Assembly: GCF_014805685.1 (NCBI RefSeq)
Contig: NC_060911.1
Coordinates: forward strand, 11,372,212-11,436,211
Source: Silurus meridionalis
Taxonomy: Eukaryota; Chordata; Actinopteri; Siluriformes; Siluridae
Reading direction: 5' to 3'
DNA: 64,000 nt
The position numbers were made by a program, and so were the translations under genes. Shown here in pieces: positions 11,287 to 21,792 of this stretch. The stretch's first letter is position 1. Every line of letters starts with the position of its first letter. The notes beneath the pieces are model-generated. The model saw nothing but the letters and a program-made list of their open reading frames with translations. It was not told where the DNA came from and ran no database searches.

Positions 11287-12193
11287 CAGTGTATCTGGAA
11301 CGTATTCACAGCACTTTAATTTTACTTCATTTAATGTTACAGCCTTTTTCCACTATGGATTAAATTCATTATCTTCCTTAGAATCCTTTAAACAATACTT
11401 CATATGCAAAGGAAGTTTGATTGAAATCGTTGCGAATTTATTTAAAATAAAAAATTTGAGTATTTCCATGTAGATAAGTATTCACAGACTTTGCCATGAC
11501 ACTCAAAATTAAACTTGGGTGCATCCTGTTTCAATGATCATTCTTGAGATGTTTCTACAACTTGATTGGAGTCCACCTGTGGTAAATTCAGTTGATTGGA
11601 TGTGATTTGTACATTTCCTCCCACAGTTAACAGTGCATGTCAGAGCACAAACCAAGCCATGATAAAAAAAAACCTGCTCGAGAACGCTCTGGACCTCAGA
11701 CTGGGGCAACTGTTTATCTTCCAACAGGAAAACGACCCTAAACAGCCAAGATAACAAAAGAGTGACTCTGTGAATGTCCTTGAGTGGCCCAGCCAGAGCC
11801 CAGAATTAAACCTGACTGAACATCTCTGGAAAGATCTGAAAATGGCTCTTTTTCAATGCTCCCTATCCAACCTGATGGAGTTTGAGAGGTTCTGCAAGAA
11901 GAATGGGAGAAACTGCCCAAATGTAGGTGTGCCAAGCTTGTGGCATCAAACTCAAAAAGACTAGAGGCTGTAATTAGTGCCAAATGTGCTTAAAGAAAGT
12001 ATTGAGCAAAGGCAGTGAATACTTATGTACATGTGATTTTATTATTATTATTATTTTTAATACATTGCAAAGATTTCAGACAAACTTCTTTCATGTTGAG
12101 GAAAAAAATATATATTATCCATTTTGGATTAAGGCTGAAAAGCCTGTAAAATGTGGAAAAGTGAAGTGCTGTGAAAACTTTCCAGATACAATG
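11287..12193 (+). mobile_element. Tc1-like transposon, internally deleted
   Basis: TA dinucleotides flank it (11285-11286 and 12194-12195). Ends are CAGTGTATCTGG and its near complement CCAGATACAATG, followed by further inverted similarity (TATTCACAGCACTTT against AAGTGCTGTGAAAAC). The 5' untranslated part, a short piece from the DDE region (ENALDLRLGQLFIFQQENDP, frameshifted) and the C-terminus (EWPSQSPELNLTEHLWKDLK at 11770-11830) remain, but the middle of the transposase is gone. Fragments of the same family occur at 14770-15000 and 33745-34105. Confidence 0.85.
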
Positions 12194-14150
12194 TAGCTGT
12201 GTAAATTGATTATAACAGGGCAGCGTTTGTCCAAATCCATGAGACCAGCATTAGACAGAAATATATCATGAATTATTTTGGATCATGGATGTGAAAGCTA
12301 TATTAAGCTTTTATTTAATTTCTTTTTTTTCCAGTAAAACTTAAAAAGTGTTTATCTCAAACCATTTTGAATATATCCATCAGGTACTTTTTTTTCTACC
12401 AGTCTTTAATCAGTTTCGGGCAAACACATTTTTAATGTCATATGTTACACTTTATTGCTTGTAAATTGCACATGGTTTGTTACATAGTCGTTAAACATAT
12501 ATAGTTTTTTATACAGTCATTGTTTTCTCAGAAAGTTAATAAAACACTATAGACAAAATCCAGTCATCACATGTCCATTAATAGGACACCTGAGCTAAAC
12601 CTAAAGACTCATTTCATGTATATAATAAAATATTTTTCCTCTGAGCCCCTAGATTACTGATCCAAAGGGTCTTGTTTTTTTTTTTATCCTTCAACCATCC
12701 AATTTCAATGAAATATGATTATATATTTGGTACTTTTTTTGCAGAGTACAGATTTTTGCATTGAGTTATTGCTGCTTAATACTTTAAATAATCTGATCAA
12801 TATTTTTTTAAATACCAGGCATTGCTATTATTGCTGTTTGTCATCAAAGTAATGTTTTAGATGTCTAACATCAGACCAGGCTCAATTATATCAGCTGCAG
12901 TAATGCAGTGGTTTTATTTATGCACCTTTCATTCTATGTTTTTGATTTGCAATGCTATAAGAGTAAGTAGGAGACATGAGGGGTTTATTTATTTGAAGAT
13001 CTTTCATTTACGGAAAAGAAAAGTCTCTTTCTCTCTCTCACTCATACATGTAAAATATAAAGAGAGAGTTTGTGTGTTGATTGGGACACCTCATTTTTTC
13101 AGCCTTCTAAAGCACACAAAAGTATTAGTATTGAATTTTGCCTTCACTTAAATGAAGAGACCCAACCCTGCTCCAGCGTGACAATAACCATGCGCACAAA
13201 GCGTTTACATAGGTTAGAGTGGAAAATCTTGAGTGGCCTGCTATTGAGCTTTGAACTCATCCCCATTAAAGACCACCTTTGAGGCAAATTGGACTGCAGT
13301 GACTATTAAATAATTATAGTTTGTGAGATTTATTAGAGTCGCAATTAAGCTTCTGAAGCATATGTTTTCCAAAATGTCTGTATTGTTTGCTTTCTTTTGA
13401 ATCAGAAGATTAAGTGTATCAAATTGGTTTTGGATTTTAATAAGGCATGATGCTGAGTTTGTTTTGAGTAAGTGTTTGGATCCAGAATAGTATAAGTAAC
13501 TTGAAAATGATTGGTTTAAATTTAAAAAATCCATTAAAATTACCCAAAGTTTCAGAGAGCATGAAGTATCTATCAGAATTGGAAGCCTTCATTACAATCA
13601 TAACATTTCTAGATGAATTTTACATCCACAAAATAAATGTTATCTTTTGGAAATTTAAGCTTCCCATTTTACTGGACTTTCTTTTTCTGCATGATGAAAC
13701 AGTCTATATCATCCATTTGGTCCATTTATTTTTTTATTTTTTATATTACTTAAAGATTGTAACATTATATTTGGGATGGATTTACATGCCTTATGTAGAG
13801 GAGGAAGGAATTGTACTGGTGAATAAATGCTTTTGTTTTGTATCTTGGTTAATCTCGCTTTATTTTTTGGTTGCTATGGTCCATGTTACCATGGTTTCAG
13901 TTCAGTTTGCTTGTGTTGCAGTGTGAAAAGAGAATAAGAGAAGTGAGGCTCAAAACACAGCCTGCTGTCTGCATCTATATAGCCTCCACACACACATCGA
14001 AAGGGGAAATATTAAATCAGCTCATGGAACCATACATATTAATCAATATTTAACACAGGTTTCAGCAAATACACAAAATGTGAATACTTATGTATGTCCA
14101 AATTATATTATGCGATGGCATAATATTAGTCAACACTATATCTAACTAAT
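12194..14150. other. Intergenic, no recognised feature
   Basis: AT-rich DNA between TAPT1 and PROM1. The longest open frame (13501-13926, + strand, 141 codons) is rich in Phe, Leu, Ile and Tyr, as expected from AT-rich chance frames, and resembles nothing I know. Confidence 0.6.
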
Positions 14151-14690
14151 GAAACTTTTCAAAGTCACAGTACTGGTCCACATCATTGGGCAATTTACTG
14201 AATTTACTCACTTCTCTTGCTGCTTCTTCATAAGGAGCTTTTTACCAAAATGTGCTTTGTACTTGTATTACTTGCTTCACTTTGCATTTTCCTTTCTTGG
14301 TAAGCTGTTTTCTGTGAGCAGCTTTTACCTGAGACCATAGTCCTCTGTCAATTCCAATTTGCTTTGCAAGGTTGCAGTTGTTGTCACATAAAAACTAAGC
14401 ATCTGAACTCATGGTAGTTAAGGCAGAACCAATGCTGCAGCTTGGAAGGGATTTGTTGATGGTGTAACTGACAGGACTTAGTTGGATAGTAAAGCCTGGC
14501 ATGGCTGGTTTGGTGTTGGATCTTGGCAGGGTGTTTGTAAATAGGAACCTGGTCAGGCTGTGTTGGCGGTGGTGTTTTGCAGAATTGGGAATTGAAAGTG
14601 GAGTCTGACAGGGCTGGCTTGTGTACAATAAGGTTACTCTGCACTACTATGTGAAGGCATACTATTAGGCATGACAAATTATTATTCTAA
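14150..14690. repeat. Degenerate minisatellite element, copy 1
   Basis: Shares an ordered block structure with 16940-17700: AAGCTGTTTTCTGTGAG, then a block containing TAGTCCTCTGTCAATTC, then GCATCTGAACTC, then a G/T-rich tract of variable units of about 27 bp such as CCTGGCATGGCTGG. Short frames on the minus strand are by-products of the repeat. The element family was not recognised. Confidence 0.65.
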
Positions 14691-14769
14691 TTAACTCTCA
14701 TTCTCTAATTTGTGGGTGATGCGTATGATGTATGTTGTAAGTTGCAATATATCACAATAAAGGGGAAAT

Positions 14770-15000
14770 AAAATAAAAAATTATCTGATTCTTAGCAGAA
14801 CCTCTTAAGCAGAACCTCTTAAGCTCCATTAGGTTGGATGGGAAAAACCATATACAGGAAGGTTCTCTCTCCACAGAGAAATGCTGGAGATCTTTCAGAC
14901 TGACCATCGGGTTCTTGGTCACCTCCCTAACTAAGGCCCTTCTCCCGCAATCGCTCAGTTTGTCCGGGGTGAAAAACTGAGGTGTCTGGATGATGTCAAC
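14770..15000 (-). mobile_element. Tc1-like transposon fragment
   Basis: On the minus strand the sequence reads from the HTH/linker region of a Tc1 transposase (LSDCGRRALVREVTKNPMVS, then LKDLQHFSVEREPSC). It is the same family as 11287-12193, in opposite orientation, and a different part of the transposase. Confidence 0.75.
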
Positions 15001-15034
15001 ACAACACACTCCAATTCACTTTCAGGTTGTGCAT

Positions 15035-15425
15035 TGATTTCTAATGTTCAGTGTGGGTCGGTGGTCATCTTTGATTCCTATTTTTGGTGAACAAAAGTGG
15101 AGCCTGATTTGATCTTTTGCTGTTGCAGATCATCCACCTCAACGTTGATGGGTTTTTTTTGTACACTGAGAAGTTTTCTGCATATCAAGATTGTAAAGAG
15201 TGATTATTTAAGTTACTAGATCTTTCCAGGATTATTTCCCTCGGATAAGCGTTTTCACCTACAGGACTATCTCTTAAAGTTTTTAAAAATAAAATCTCTC
15301 TCCAAAGACTGTGTAAAAAGATAACGCCTATTCTTTATTCGGATGTATGACGTGAACATAATAGGCTGCATAAATGATGAGCAGGTGTGCAGGTGTTCCT
15401 AATAAAGTGGACGATGAGTGTATAT
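15035..15425 (+). repeat. Dispersed fish repeat ending in CCTAATAAAGTGG
   Basis: Ends GTTCCTAATAAAGTGGACGA followed by TGAGTGTA, and contains GCAGATCATCCACCTCAACG. I recognise this arrangement as a common interspersed repeat of ostariophysan genomes but cannot name its class. It abuts the 5' region of PROM1. Confidence 0.4.
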
Positions 15426-15439
15426 GTGCACGAGAAGGT

Positions 15440-15804
15440 CGAATAAAAAACAAACAAATAACTAAATGCAGAACTGAATTTTTAGTGCATTGGCTTCCTA
15501 GCAGATATTTAGTACGCGCGCGCTCTCACACTTACACGAGAGTCTGACAGCTGTGTGCACGCGCTTTAGCTCGAGCATTAGAGGGAGAAAAGCCTCGAGC
15601 TGGGAATAAGCGCTCAGGATGTGATCCATAAAATAAAACCTACCTGACAGCACGAGCTCTTTTAGAAGCGGATTACTTACTGCAGGTTTCTGCGCTTTTG
15701 TTTGGTCCTGAAACATCTAAACCTGGTTATTTCCTAAGTTTTATCATCAAAAGTCAACACTGAGAAGTGCATAAAAGTCTATTTGTGGTATTTAAAAAAG
15801 AAAC
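15440..15804 (+). promoter_or_regulatory. prom1: PROM1 5' UTR and putative promoter-proximal region
   Basis: The start codon at 15805 is preceded by about 350 bp with noticeably more CpG (for example TACGCGCGCGCTC near 15513) than the AT-rich surroundings. No clear TATA box or transcription start can be fixed, and an untranslated first exon further upstream is possible. The role is inferred from position only. Confidence 0.4.
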
Positions 15805-16042
15805 ATGCCGCGGAGTCTGGGTCTGAGGCAAGTGATGATGATGATGGTGTGTTGGTGGAGTTTGGTTTCCGGTGCTGCGCGCCCTAAACCCGAATCTCCG
15901 CACCTGGACACGCTGGACTTCGGCTTTGTACCGGCGGTGGTGTACGACACACACGCGTACTATGAGCCTGGAGCCGTGGACGTGCTCTTTCACATAGTGC
16001 ACGCGTTCCTGTACACGGTACAACCAAACCCGTTCCCAGCAG
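15805..16042 (+). CDS. prom1: Prominin-1 (PROM1/CD133) first coding exon
   Basis: From ATG at 15805, 79 codons plus one base, with donor GTGAGT at 16043. It has a hydrophobic N-terminus (VMMMMVCWWSLVSGA) that fits a signal peptide, then an extracellular segment with the prominin-1 motif LFHIVHAFLYTVQPNPFP. Prominin-1 is a five-span membrane glycoprotein of plasma-membrane protrusions, binding cholesterol and needed for photoreceptor disc formation. Position directly downstream of TAPT1 in the same orientation supports the call. The in-frame continuation past 16042 is intron. Confidence 0.93.
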
Positions 16043-16939
16043 GTGAGTCCTTCTCTAGGGTCACTTTAAGATCAGTTGTTCCTCTGTATGTATATTGTGG
16101 GCATTCGAGATGAACAGCATACCTTACAGCAAGGCCCCAGACTCTAAGCTTCAGGGGGGTCCCAGCTTCCTAACACGCATAACAAGAATCATTCTGTTCT
16201 GTAACATACATGTGACGAATAAAGGCACGTACTTATCTATGTCTACCCTATGCCATCATAATTAATCTGGTGCAAATGCAGCAGTCCTTGATATAATAAT
16301 TTTAATTGTTTTAGGACTGGTGAAAGTCTGTGCTCGCTTTCTGTAACTTCTCACTTTACTTCCCATTCAATGCCTATATAACTACAATGTTTGACTTCAA
16401 AACAGTATTCTGATGTGGTAGACATTTGCTCTCATCTTCAATAACACATCCTGCTGAAGATACTTCCAGGAAACTTTGTCTCCTCAAATAATCAGCAATT
16501 GCAGGCCAAGATCAACTATTTAAATGTTTGTTTGATTAGAATTAACATTTGCAAGCACACTGGCCTTTTCTGGGTAAGATTGGACACTTCTTATATAAAA
16601 ACTCTAAAAACAAAAATGTCACACTGCAAAGCAATACGTCAGCAAATTAAATGGTAAAGTATCAAGGACATATTCTGTAATTATTATATTGGTATATTAT
16701 AGCATTATGGCATGAGTGCAGATGCTTTGCACTGGTAATAAACAAAATCTATTTCAGGGTTGAACAAACTCCATGGCAAACAACTGCTGATGTCCCTCCA
16801 TCCCATCCTCCAGTTTCTATCAATAACCAATAACCTTTGTGAGGAACATCAACTGTGAGGAAGTATAGTGGGATACAGTGCTGTTTGGAAAAATAGTCTG
16901 CTGTATATCTGACTAGTCAAATGTCCCTGAGTCATAGTG
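16043..16939 (+). other. PROM1 intron 1, proximal part, nothing recognised
   Basis: AT-rich sequence without an identifiable repeat or coding block. Confidence 0.5.
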
Positions 16940-17700
16940 CTGCCCACATACACGCATTGTGTGTAATTTGGTCATAATTTGCCCATTTACTGACTTTGCC
17001 TTATTCTTTTTATTTCCTAATGGCTGCTGTTCCCTCTCCTTCCTTGACAAGCTGTTTTTCTGTAAGTGACTGGACATAGACAGTAGTCCTTTGTCAACTC
17101 TGATATTGATTTTGCTAGGGTGCATTAGTTTTCTGAGTTTGTTCTGCATCTGAACTCCTGCCAGCTAAGAAAGACTGATGCTGGAGCTTGGCAAGACTGG
17201 GTTCTTGGTGGAATCTGGCAGGGAAGGGTGTTGCTGTTGAGACTGGCAGGAATGTGTGACAGAGCTTGGTTTGATGGACAAGCTTGGCATGGCTGGCTTA
17301 TTGGTGGAACCTGGCTGTTAGGACTGGATAGTTTGGGTGTGATGGTTGAGCCTGGCATAGTTGAGTTGGTGTTGGGACTGACAGGGCTGGATTATTGATG
17401 AATCATGACAAGTCTGAGTTGGTAATAGAGCATGGCAAGAGTGATTTGCTGTTTTCTAACTGGCAGTATTGAGTGTTCATGGAACCTGATATGATTTGGT
17501 TCATGAAAAGGAGCCTGGCAGAGATTTGCAGGAGTTGAAGGTGAAATCTGGCTGGACTAATTTAGTGTTTGGCAGTGTTGAGGCAATGCAGGGTCATTTT
17601 GTTGTTTGGACAGGGAAGAACTGGGATGGTGTTGGAGTCTGGTAGAGCTGGATTGGTGATGGAGTTTGCACCCCAGTCACACTAAAGTCAGCCTTACTGT
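16940..17700. repeat. Degenerate minisatellite element, copy 2
   Basis: Second copy of the 14150-14690 element, same orientation, with AAGCTGTTTTTCTGTAAG, TAGTCCTTTGTCAACTC and GCATCTGAACTC followed by about 500 bp of variable units of about 27 bp (for example GTGTTGGAGTCTGGTAGAGC). The two copies flank PROM1 exon 1. Confidence 0.65.
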
Positions 17701-17856
17701 TGAATTAGGATTCCAGCCAGAGGATATGAAATTGCAATCATTCTCCAAATTTCACTGTCTTAATTCCATTAATGTCATTGTTTTTTTTTCAGCCTTTTCG
17801 TGCAGAATAAATGAGACATAATTAATCCATAATAAAAGGAACAATTTTGGATGCAA

Positions 17857-18148
17857 AAAACAAACTTACACCTTTCGAAATGGAAATTTATTTAGAATTG
17901 AAATTTCAGGCACAAAAAACAAACTTACACCTTTCAAGATGGAAATTTATTTAGAATTTATCCAGAAATGCCTTTATTCTTAAGGGATAAAGGCATTTCT
18001 GGATAAATTCTAAATAAATGTCCATTTTGAAAGGTGTAAGTTTGTTTTTTGTGCCTGACATTTCAATTTATGCAAATTATGCAAATAATCTCTTAAAACT
18101 ATTACTTATAATTTCACAATAATTTGCATAAATTGAAATGTCAGGCAC
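17857..18148. repeat. Fold-back cluster: 71-bp and 29-bp hairpins
   Basis: Arms 17907-17977 and 17987-18057 are complementary over 71 bp with about two mismatches around a 9-base loop. The right arm's outer end then begins a second perfect hairpin, 18051-18079 with 18120-18148 (29 bp, 40-base loop). A direct partial copy of the first arm precedes it at 17857-17900. Probably a fold-back or miniature inverted-repeat element; family not recognised. Confidence 0.85.
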
Positions 18149-18178
18149 AAAAGCAGGTTATGCATTTGTTTTTGTTTG

Positions 18179-18185
<7 letters not shown>

Positions 18186-18232
<47 letters not shown>

Positions 18233-18244
18233 GGTGTGTGTGTG
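18186..18244. repeat. (TG)n microsatellite
   Basis: About 20 TG units followed by imperfect TGGG/TG units, in PROM1 intron 1. Confidence 0.95.
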
Positions 18245-18649
18245 TTTAGAGGAGAATAGGATTGCAGAGGTAAGTCCCTGCTGCCTAATCAGTTAGCCAA
18301 TTTGTCTCTCTGAGTCATCTGCCTCATCATGTAATCTGATAATCTTACAGCCATATGCTGTCAGCATACATATCGTGGTCATACAGTGTACAATTAACTT
18401 TCCAATTTATCATTACACAATAAATCCAAGACTTTCAATTTGGAAATGTGACCTGCATTCACCAATGTTTTGCTGATGCAGAATTTTAGAGAATATTTTT
18501 AAAAATAATCACAAGTGTAGAACCAATGACACTTGTAAAGGAGTGGGTAAAATGGTATTAGGTAACAAGTGAACAGTCAGTTGTTGATGTTGATGGGTTG
18601 GAAGAAGGATAAATGGGACGTAGCCAAGTTGTGAGACGACAGTTTGATG
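18245..18649. other. PROM1 intron 1, unassigned
   Basis: No gene or known repeat recognised between the (TG)n array and the hAT element. Confidence 0.5.
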
Positions 18650-19239
18650 TGCTAGACCAGCGGTCCCCAACCTTTATTTGTGCCACCGACTAGTTTAATG
18701 TCAGACAATATTTTCACAGACCGGCCTTTAAGGTGTGGCCAATAAATACAACTAAATAAAATGATATGACAGGCATAAACTGGTATTTTCTAAATATAAT
18801 AATAAATGTGAATCCACTGTGTTGTTTTTTGTTCATTTTGCTCTCTTGGGGGTTTTAATTTAGCGGTAATGTATTATGTGTTAGCGGCCGGAGCAGCCCC
18901 TTTAAGAAGGTAGTGGATGGAGGTAAGACATGTGACCGAGGCATCATGACATGCATCAAGAGTCATGACAGATGTGGTAGAGAGAATCCAATTTTCCAAA
19001 ATAAAACATTGTTCAGAATCAGATAATAAATAAAATGGAAATAATGTAAGTTATGTATTCTTTCTGGGTACCAATTGACCCACGGACTTGGTACCGGGGA
19101 CTTGGTACCTGTCAGGGATCCACCTGCCACGTCCCCCTCGGTAGCTGTCACGCTGCTTTCACTATGCCGTGGCCGGCTTTGATTCCCGACAGCTGTGACT
19201 CATTAAGGAAACGACTATATAAACTCATGTTCTCCCGCC

Positions 19240-20540
19240 GAACGCGCCGAGCCGTCACAGACTTCCGCCGAGGGCGCCGCTCCGCTCCAGAGTTCTGCCA
19301 AGGGCGCCACTCCGCTCCAGAGTTCCGCCGAGGGCGCCGCTCAGCTCCAGAGTTCCGCCGAGGGTGCCGCTCCGCTCCAGTGTTCCGCCGAGGGTGCCGC
19401 TCGCTCCAGACCAGCCTGGACACGAGAGGAACGTCGAACCGCCGCCTGGCCACGAGAGGGACGTCGAACCACCGCCTGGCCACGAGAGGGATGTCGAACC
19501 GCCGCCTCCAAGTTCCCCACAAGGCGACGGCTCACCCCCGGGCTCCTCAGAAGGCGACGTCTCGTCCCAAATTTCTTCTCAGGGCGACATCTCGCCCCCA
19601 AGTTTCCCTGAAGGCGACATCTCGCCCCCAAGTTTTCCTGAAGGCGACGGCTCACCTCCAAGTTCCCCACAGGCGGCGTCTCGCCTCCAAGTTCCCCACA
19701 GGCGACGTCTCGTCCCAAATTTCTTCTCAGGCGACATCTCGCCCCCAAGTTTCCCTGAAGGCGACATCTCGCCCCCAAGTTTTCCTGAAGGCGACGGCTC
19801 ACCTCCAAGTTCCCCACAGGGCGACGTCTCGCCTCCAAGTTCCCCACAGGGCGACGTCTCGCCTCCAAGTTCCCCTCAGGCCGATGTCACACCTCCAGGT
19901 TCTCCAGAAGGTGACGGCGCGCTTCCAGGTTCCCCAGAAGGTGACGCCGAGCCTCTTTGACAATGATGTCATGCCTCCGAGCTCCTCTTCAGACGACGTC
20001 ATGCCTCCAGGTTCCTCCTAAGATGACATCACGCCTCCGGGTTCCCCTCCAGGCGACGTCTCTCTGCGAGGTTCCTCTGAAGGCAAAAAAGGGGCGTCGC
20101 ACGGCCTCTGAACATCGCCGTGGGCGTGGATCAGCTTCTGATCTCCGCCGAGGGCATCGCGTGACCTCTGGACTCCACCGAGGGCGTCGCTTGACCTCTG
20201 AGCTCCGCCGAGGACGTTGTTCAGCTCCAGACCTCCGTGGTGGGCGTCGCCCCATTCCAGAGCTCTGTGATAGGCGTTGCCCGGTTCCAGATCTCCGTGA
20301 TGGGTTTTGCCCCGTTCCAGATCTCCGTGTTGAACGTCGCTCCATTCCAGATCTCCGTGATGGGCATCGCTCTGTTCCAGATCTCCGTGGTGGGCGTCGC
20401 CCCGTTCCAGATCTCCGTGGTGGGCGTCGCTCCATTCCAGATCTCCGTGGTGGGCGTTGCTCTGTTCCAGATCTCTGTGGTGGGTGTCCCTCCAATCCAG
20501 ATCTCCACAGAGGATGTCGCTTCGCTCCACGCCTCTGTAC
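19240..20540. repeat. Composite minisatellite, period about 30 bp, GC-rich
   Basis: Five successive blocks of mostly 27-30-bp units: units encoding EFRRGRRSAP (about 19265-19410), GHERDVEPPP (19415-19505), SSPQGDVSPP or similar (19510-19945), a short DDVMPP block (19960-20060) and PFQISVVGVA (20225-20510). Because the period is a multiple of three, long open frames appear in several phases on both strands (up to 322 codons from 19053, starting outside the LTR element). These are likely a by-product, not proof of a protein. Confidence 0.85.
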
Positions 20541-20710
20541 AGGACACCGCTTCGCCTTGGGCTCTTCCTGGTTTTCCCCTGTCCCACAGCGATGCTAAGC
20601 GGGCCTCTTTCGACCCTGGACGGTTGGAGAGGCCTTCCTCTGTGTGCCCTGGCCCACCTGGCGTAGGTGGGTTTTGGGGCGTCGGGTGTTGCCCCTGGAG
20701 GAGGGGGTAA

Positions 20711-21023
20711 TGTCAGGGATCTTGTGACTCGTTAAGGAAACGACTATATAAACTCACGTTTTCGAGTTACAGGCTGTCGGTTCTTGAAGGTCACGCTGGT
20801 GATCCTGTGGATCCTCGACCGCCAGCCTTCCCCGCTGGTTCTGTCTCCTGACTCCGTCTCCAAGGATTACTCGTTTGTGTCGAAGTTTACTTTAGTTTCT
20901 GGATATTGCTTTCCATTGTGGATTACTTGTCCCGAGCAGATACTTTTAGTTTGTGATGCTTCACGGCTTATGTGTGTGTTTTTGAGTTACTTCCGCTTTC
21001 GCGTCATGATCGCCACCCTGACA
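20711..21023 (+). repeat. 3' LTR
   Basis: 313 bp from TGTCAGGG to CCCTGACA. A TATA-like TATATAAA lies near 20744. Compared with the 5' copy it lacks about 80 bp between GTCAGGGATC and TGTGACTC. Confidence 0.8.
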
Positions 21024-21366
21024 GTACCACAATTCCATGGGTTGGGGACCACTGTGCTAGACAGTGCTTTTCTGCAAAAACCTTGGACCTGACATGACAT
21101 GTACATCCTACCTAGACTTTATAGACTATGAGGCAATTAGTTACTGCAATTTTATATATAGACTATGCTGTATAAATTGAATAAGCTACACAACAAAAAT
21201 GTATGTTAATCAAAATAAATTAATTAAATAAATACTTTTAATCAATATTAATGAGTTTTTTCTTTTAATTACAAAATGACAACAAAATTAAGGAAAGCAA
21301 ACCCATTTTAGAATTGTTGATTTTGATTATTCTGTTTGTCAAATTTCAAAATGAACTTCGTCATCT

Positions 21367-21429
21367 TTCATAAAAAAGATAGAAGCAAGTAAGTATTACC
21401 TACTTACTTGCTTCTATCTTTTTTATGAA
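21367..21429. repeat. Perfect 29-bp inverted repeat, 5-base loop
   Basis: Arms 21367-21395 and 21401-21429 (TTCATAAAAAAGATAGAAGC outward) are exact complements around TTACC. Confidence 0.95.
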
Positions 21430-21727
21430 ATTGCTGTTCTTACATAAAGAAAACATAAAGTGAGTTAATTTAAACATTCTTTACAGGCAGAATTGCTGCC
21501 TTTAAAAATCTAACAAATAAAAAAATCTAACAATAAATTCCAGAGTGGGAAGGAGGGCGGAAACAGAGAAAGAGACTGGGACTGAGAGTAAAAGAGCTAT
21601 TAAAGCAAACTGTAAAAAAAAGAGAGCTCACTTATATGGATAGTCACTAAGAAGACCCCATCCCCAAGAGGGGATTGTCCATATGCCGCTTCATGAAGTT
21701 GTATTTTATTGCCTTACTCTCATTCTC

Positions 21728-21792
21728 ACACACACACACACACACACACACACATGCACACACATGCACACACACACGCACGCACACACACA
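21728..21792. repeat. Imperfect (CA)n microsatellite
   Basis: CA units interrupted by TGCA and CGCA variants. Confidence 0.93.

Larger units (their letters stand above)
19110..21023 (+). mobile_element. Non-autonomous LTR retrotransposon with a 30-bp-period interior
   Basis: Begins TGTCAGGG and ends CCCTGACA (8-bp perfect inverted ends), flanked by the 5-bp duplication GTACC (19105-19109 and 21024-21028). The right LTR is preceded by a purine tract (GGAGGAGGGGG, about 20696-20707). A shared block (GACTCATTAAGGAAACGACT then ATATAAACTCA) lies near both ends, but the left LTR stops after its TATA region near 19235. No gag, protease, RT or integrase is present; the interior is tandem repeats. 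Ty3/gypsy affinity is inferred from LTR ends, purine tract and target-site length. Confidence 0.82.
18658..21054. mobile_element. hAT-type element (copy A) with nested LTR element
   Basis: Ends CAGCGGTCCCCAACC (left) and GGTTGGGGACCACTG (right) are inverted repeats, flanked by a perfect 8-bp duplication TGCTAGAC (18650-18657 and 21055-21062), the hAT signature. Without the LTR insertion at 19110-21023 the element is about 0.5 kb with no coding capacity. A second copy in reverse orientation lies at 62365-62867. Confidence 0.9.

Noticed and set aside
13501..13926. 141-codon + strand open frame between TAPT1 and PROM1
   Set aside because: Composition is what AT-rich chance frames give, there are no recognisable motifs, and no splice or promoter context.
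15754..16023. 89-codon minus-strand frame opposite PROM1 exon 1
   Set aside because: Shadow of the GC-rich exon; the + strand encodes the recognisable prominin N-terminus.
19053..20021. 322-codon frame as a host gene
   Set aside because: It starts in hAT DNA and crosses the LTR boundary; openness follows from a repeat period divisible by three, and equally long frames exist in other phases and on the other strand.
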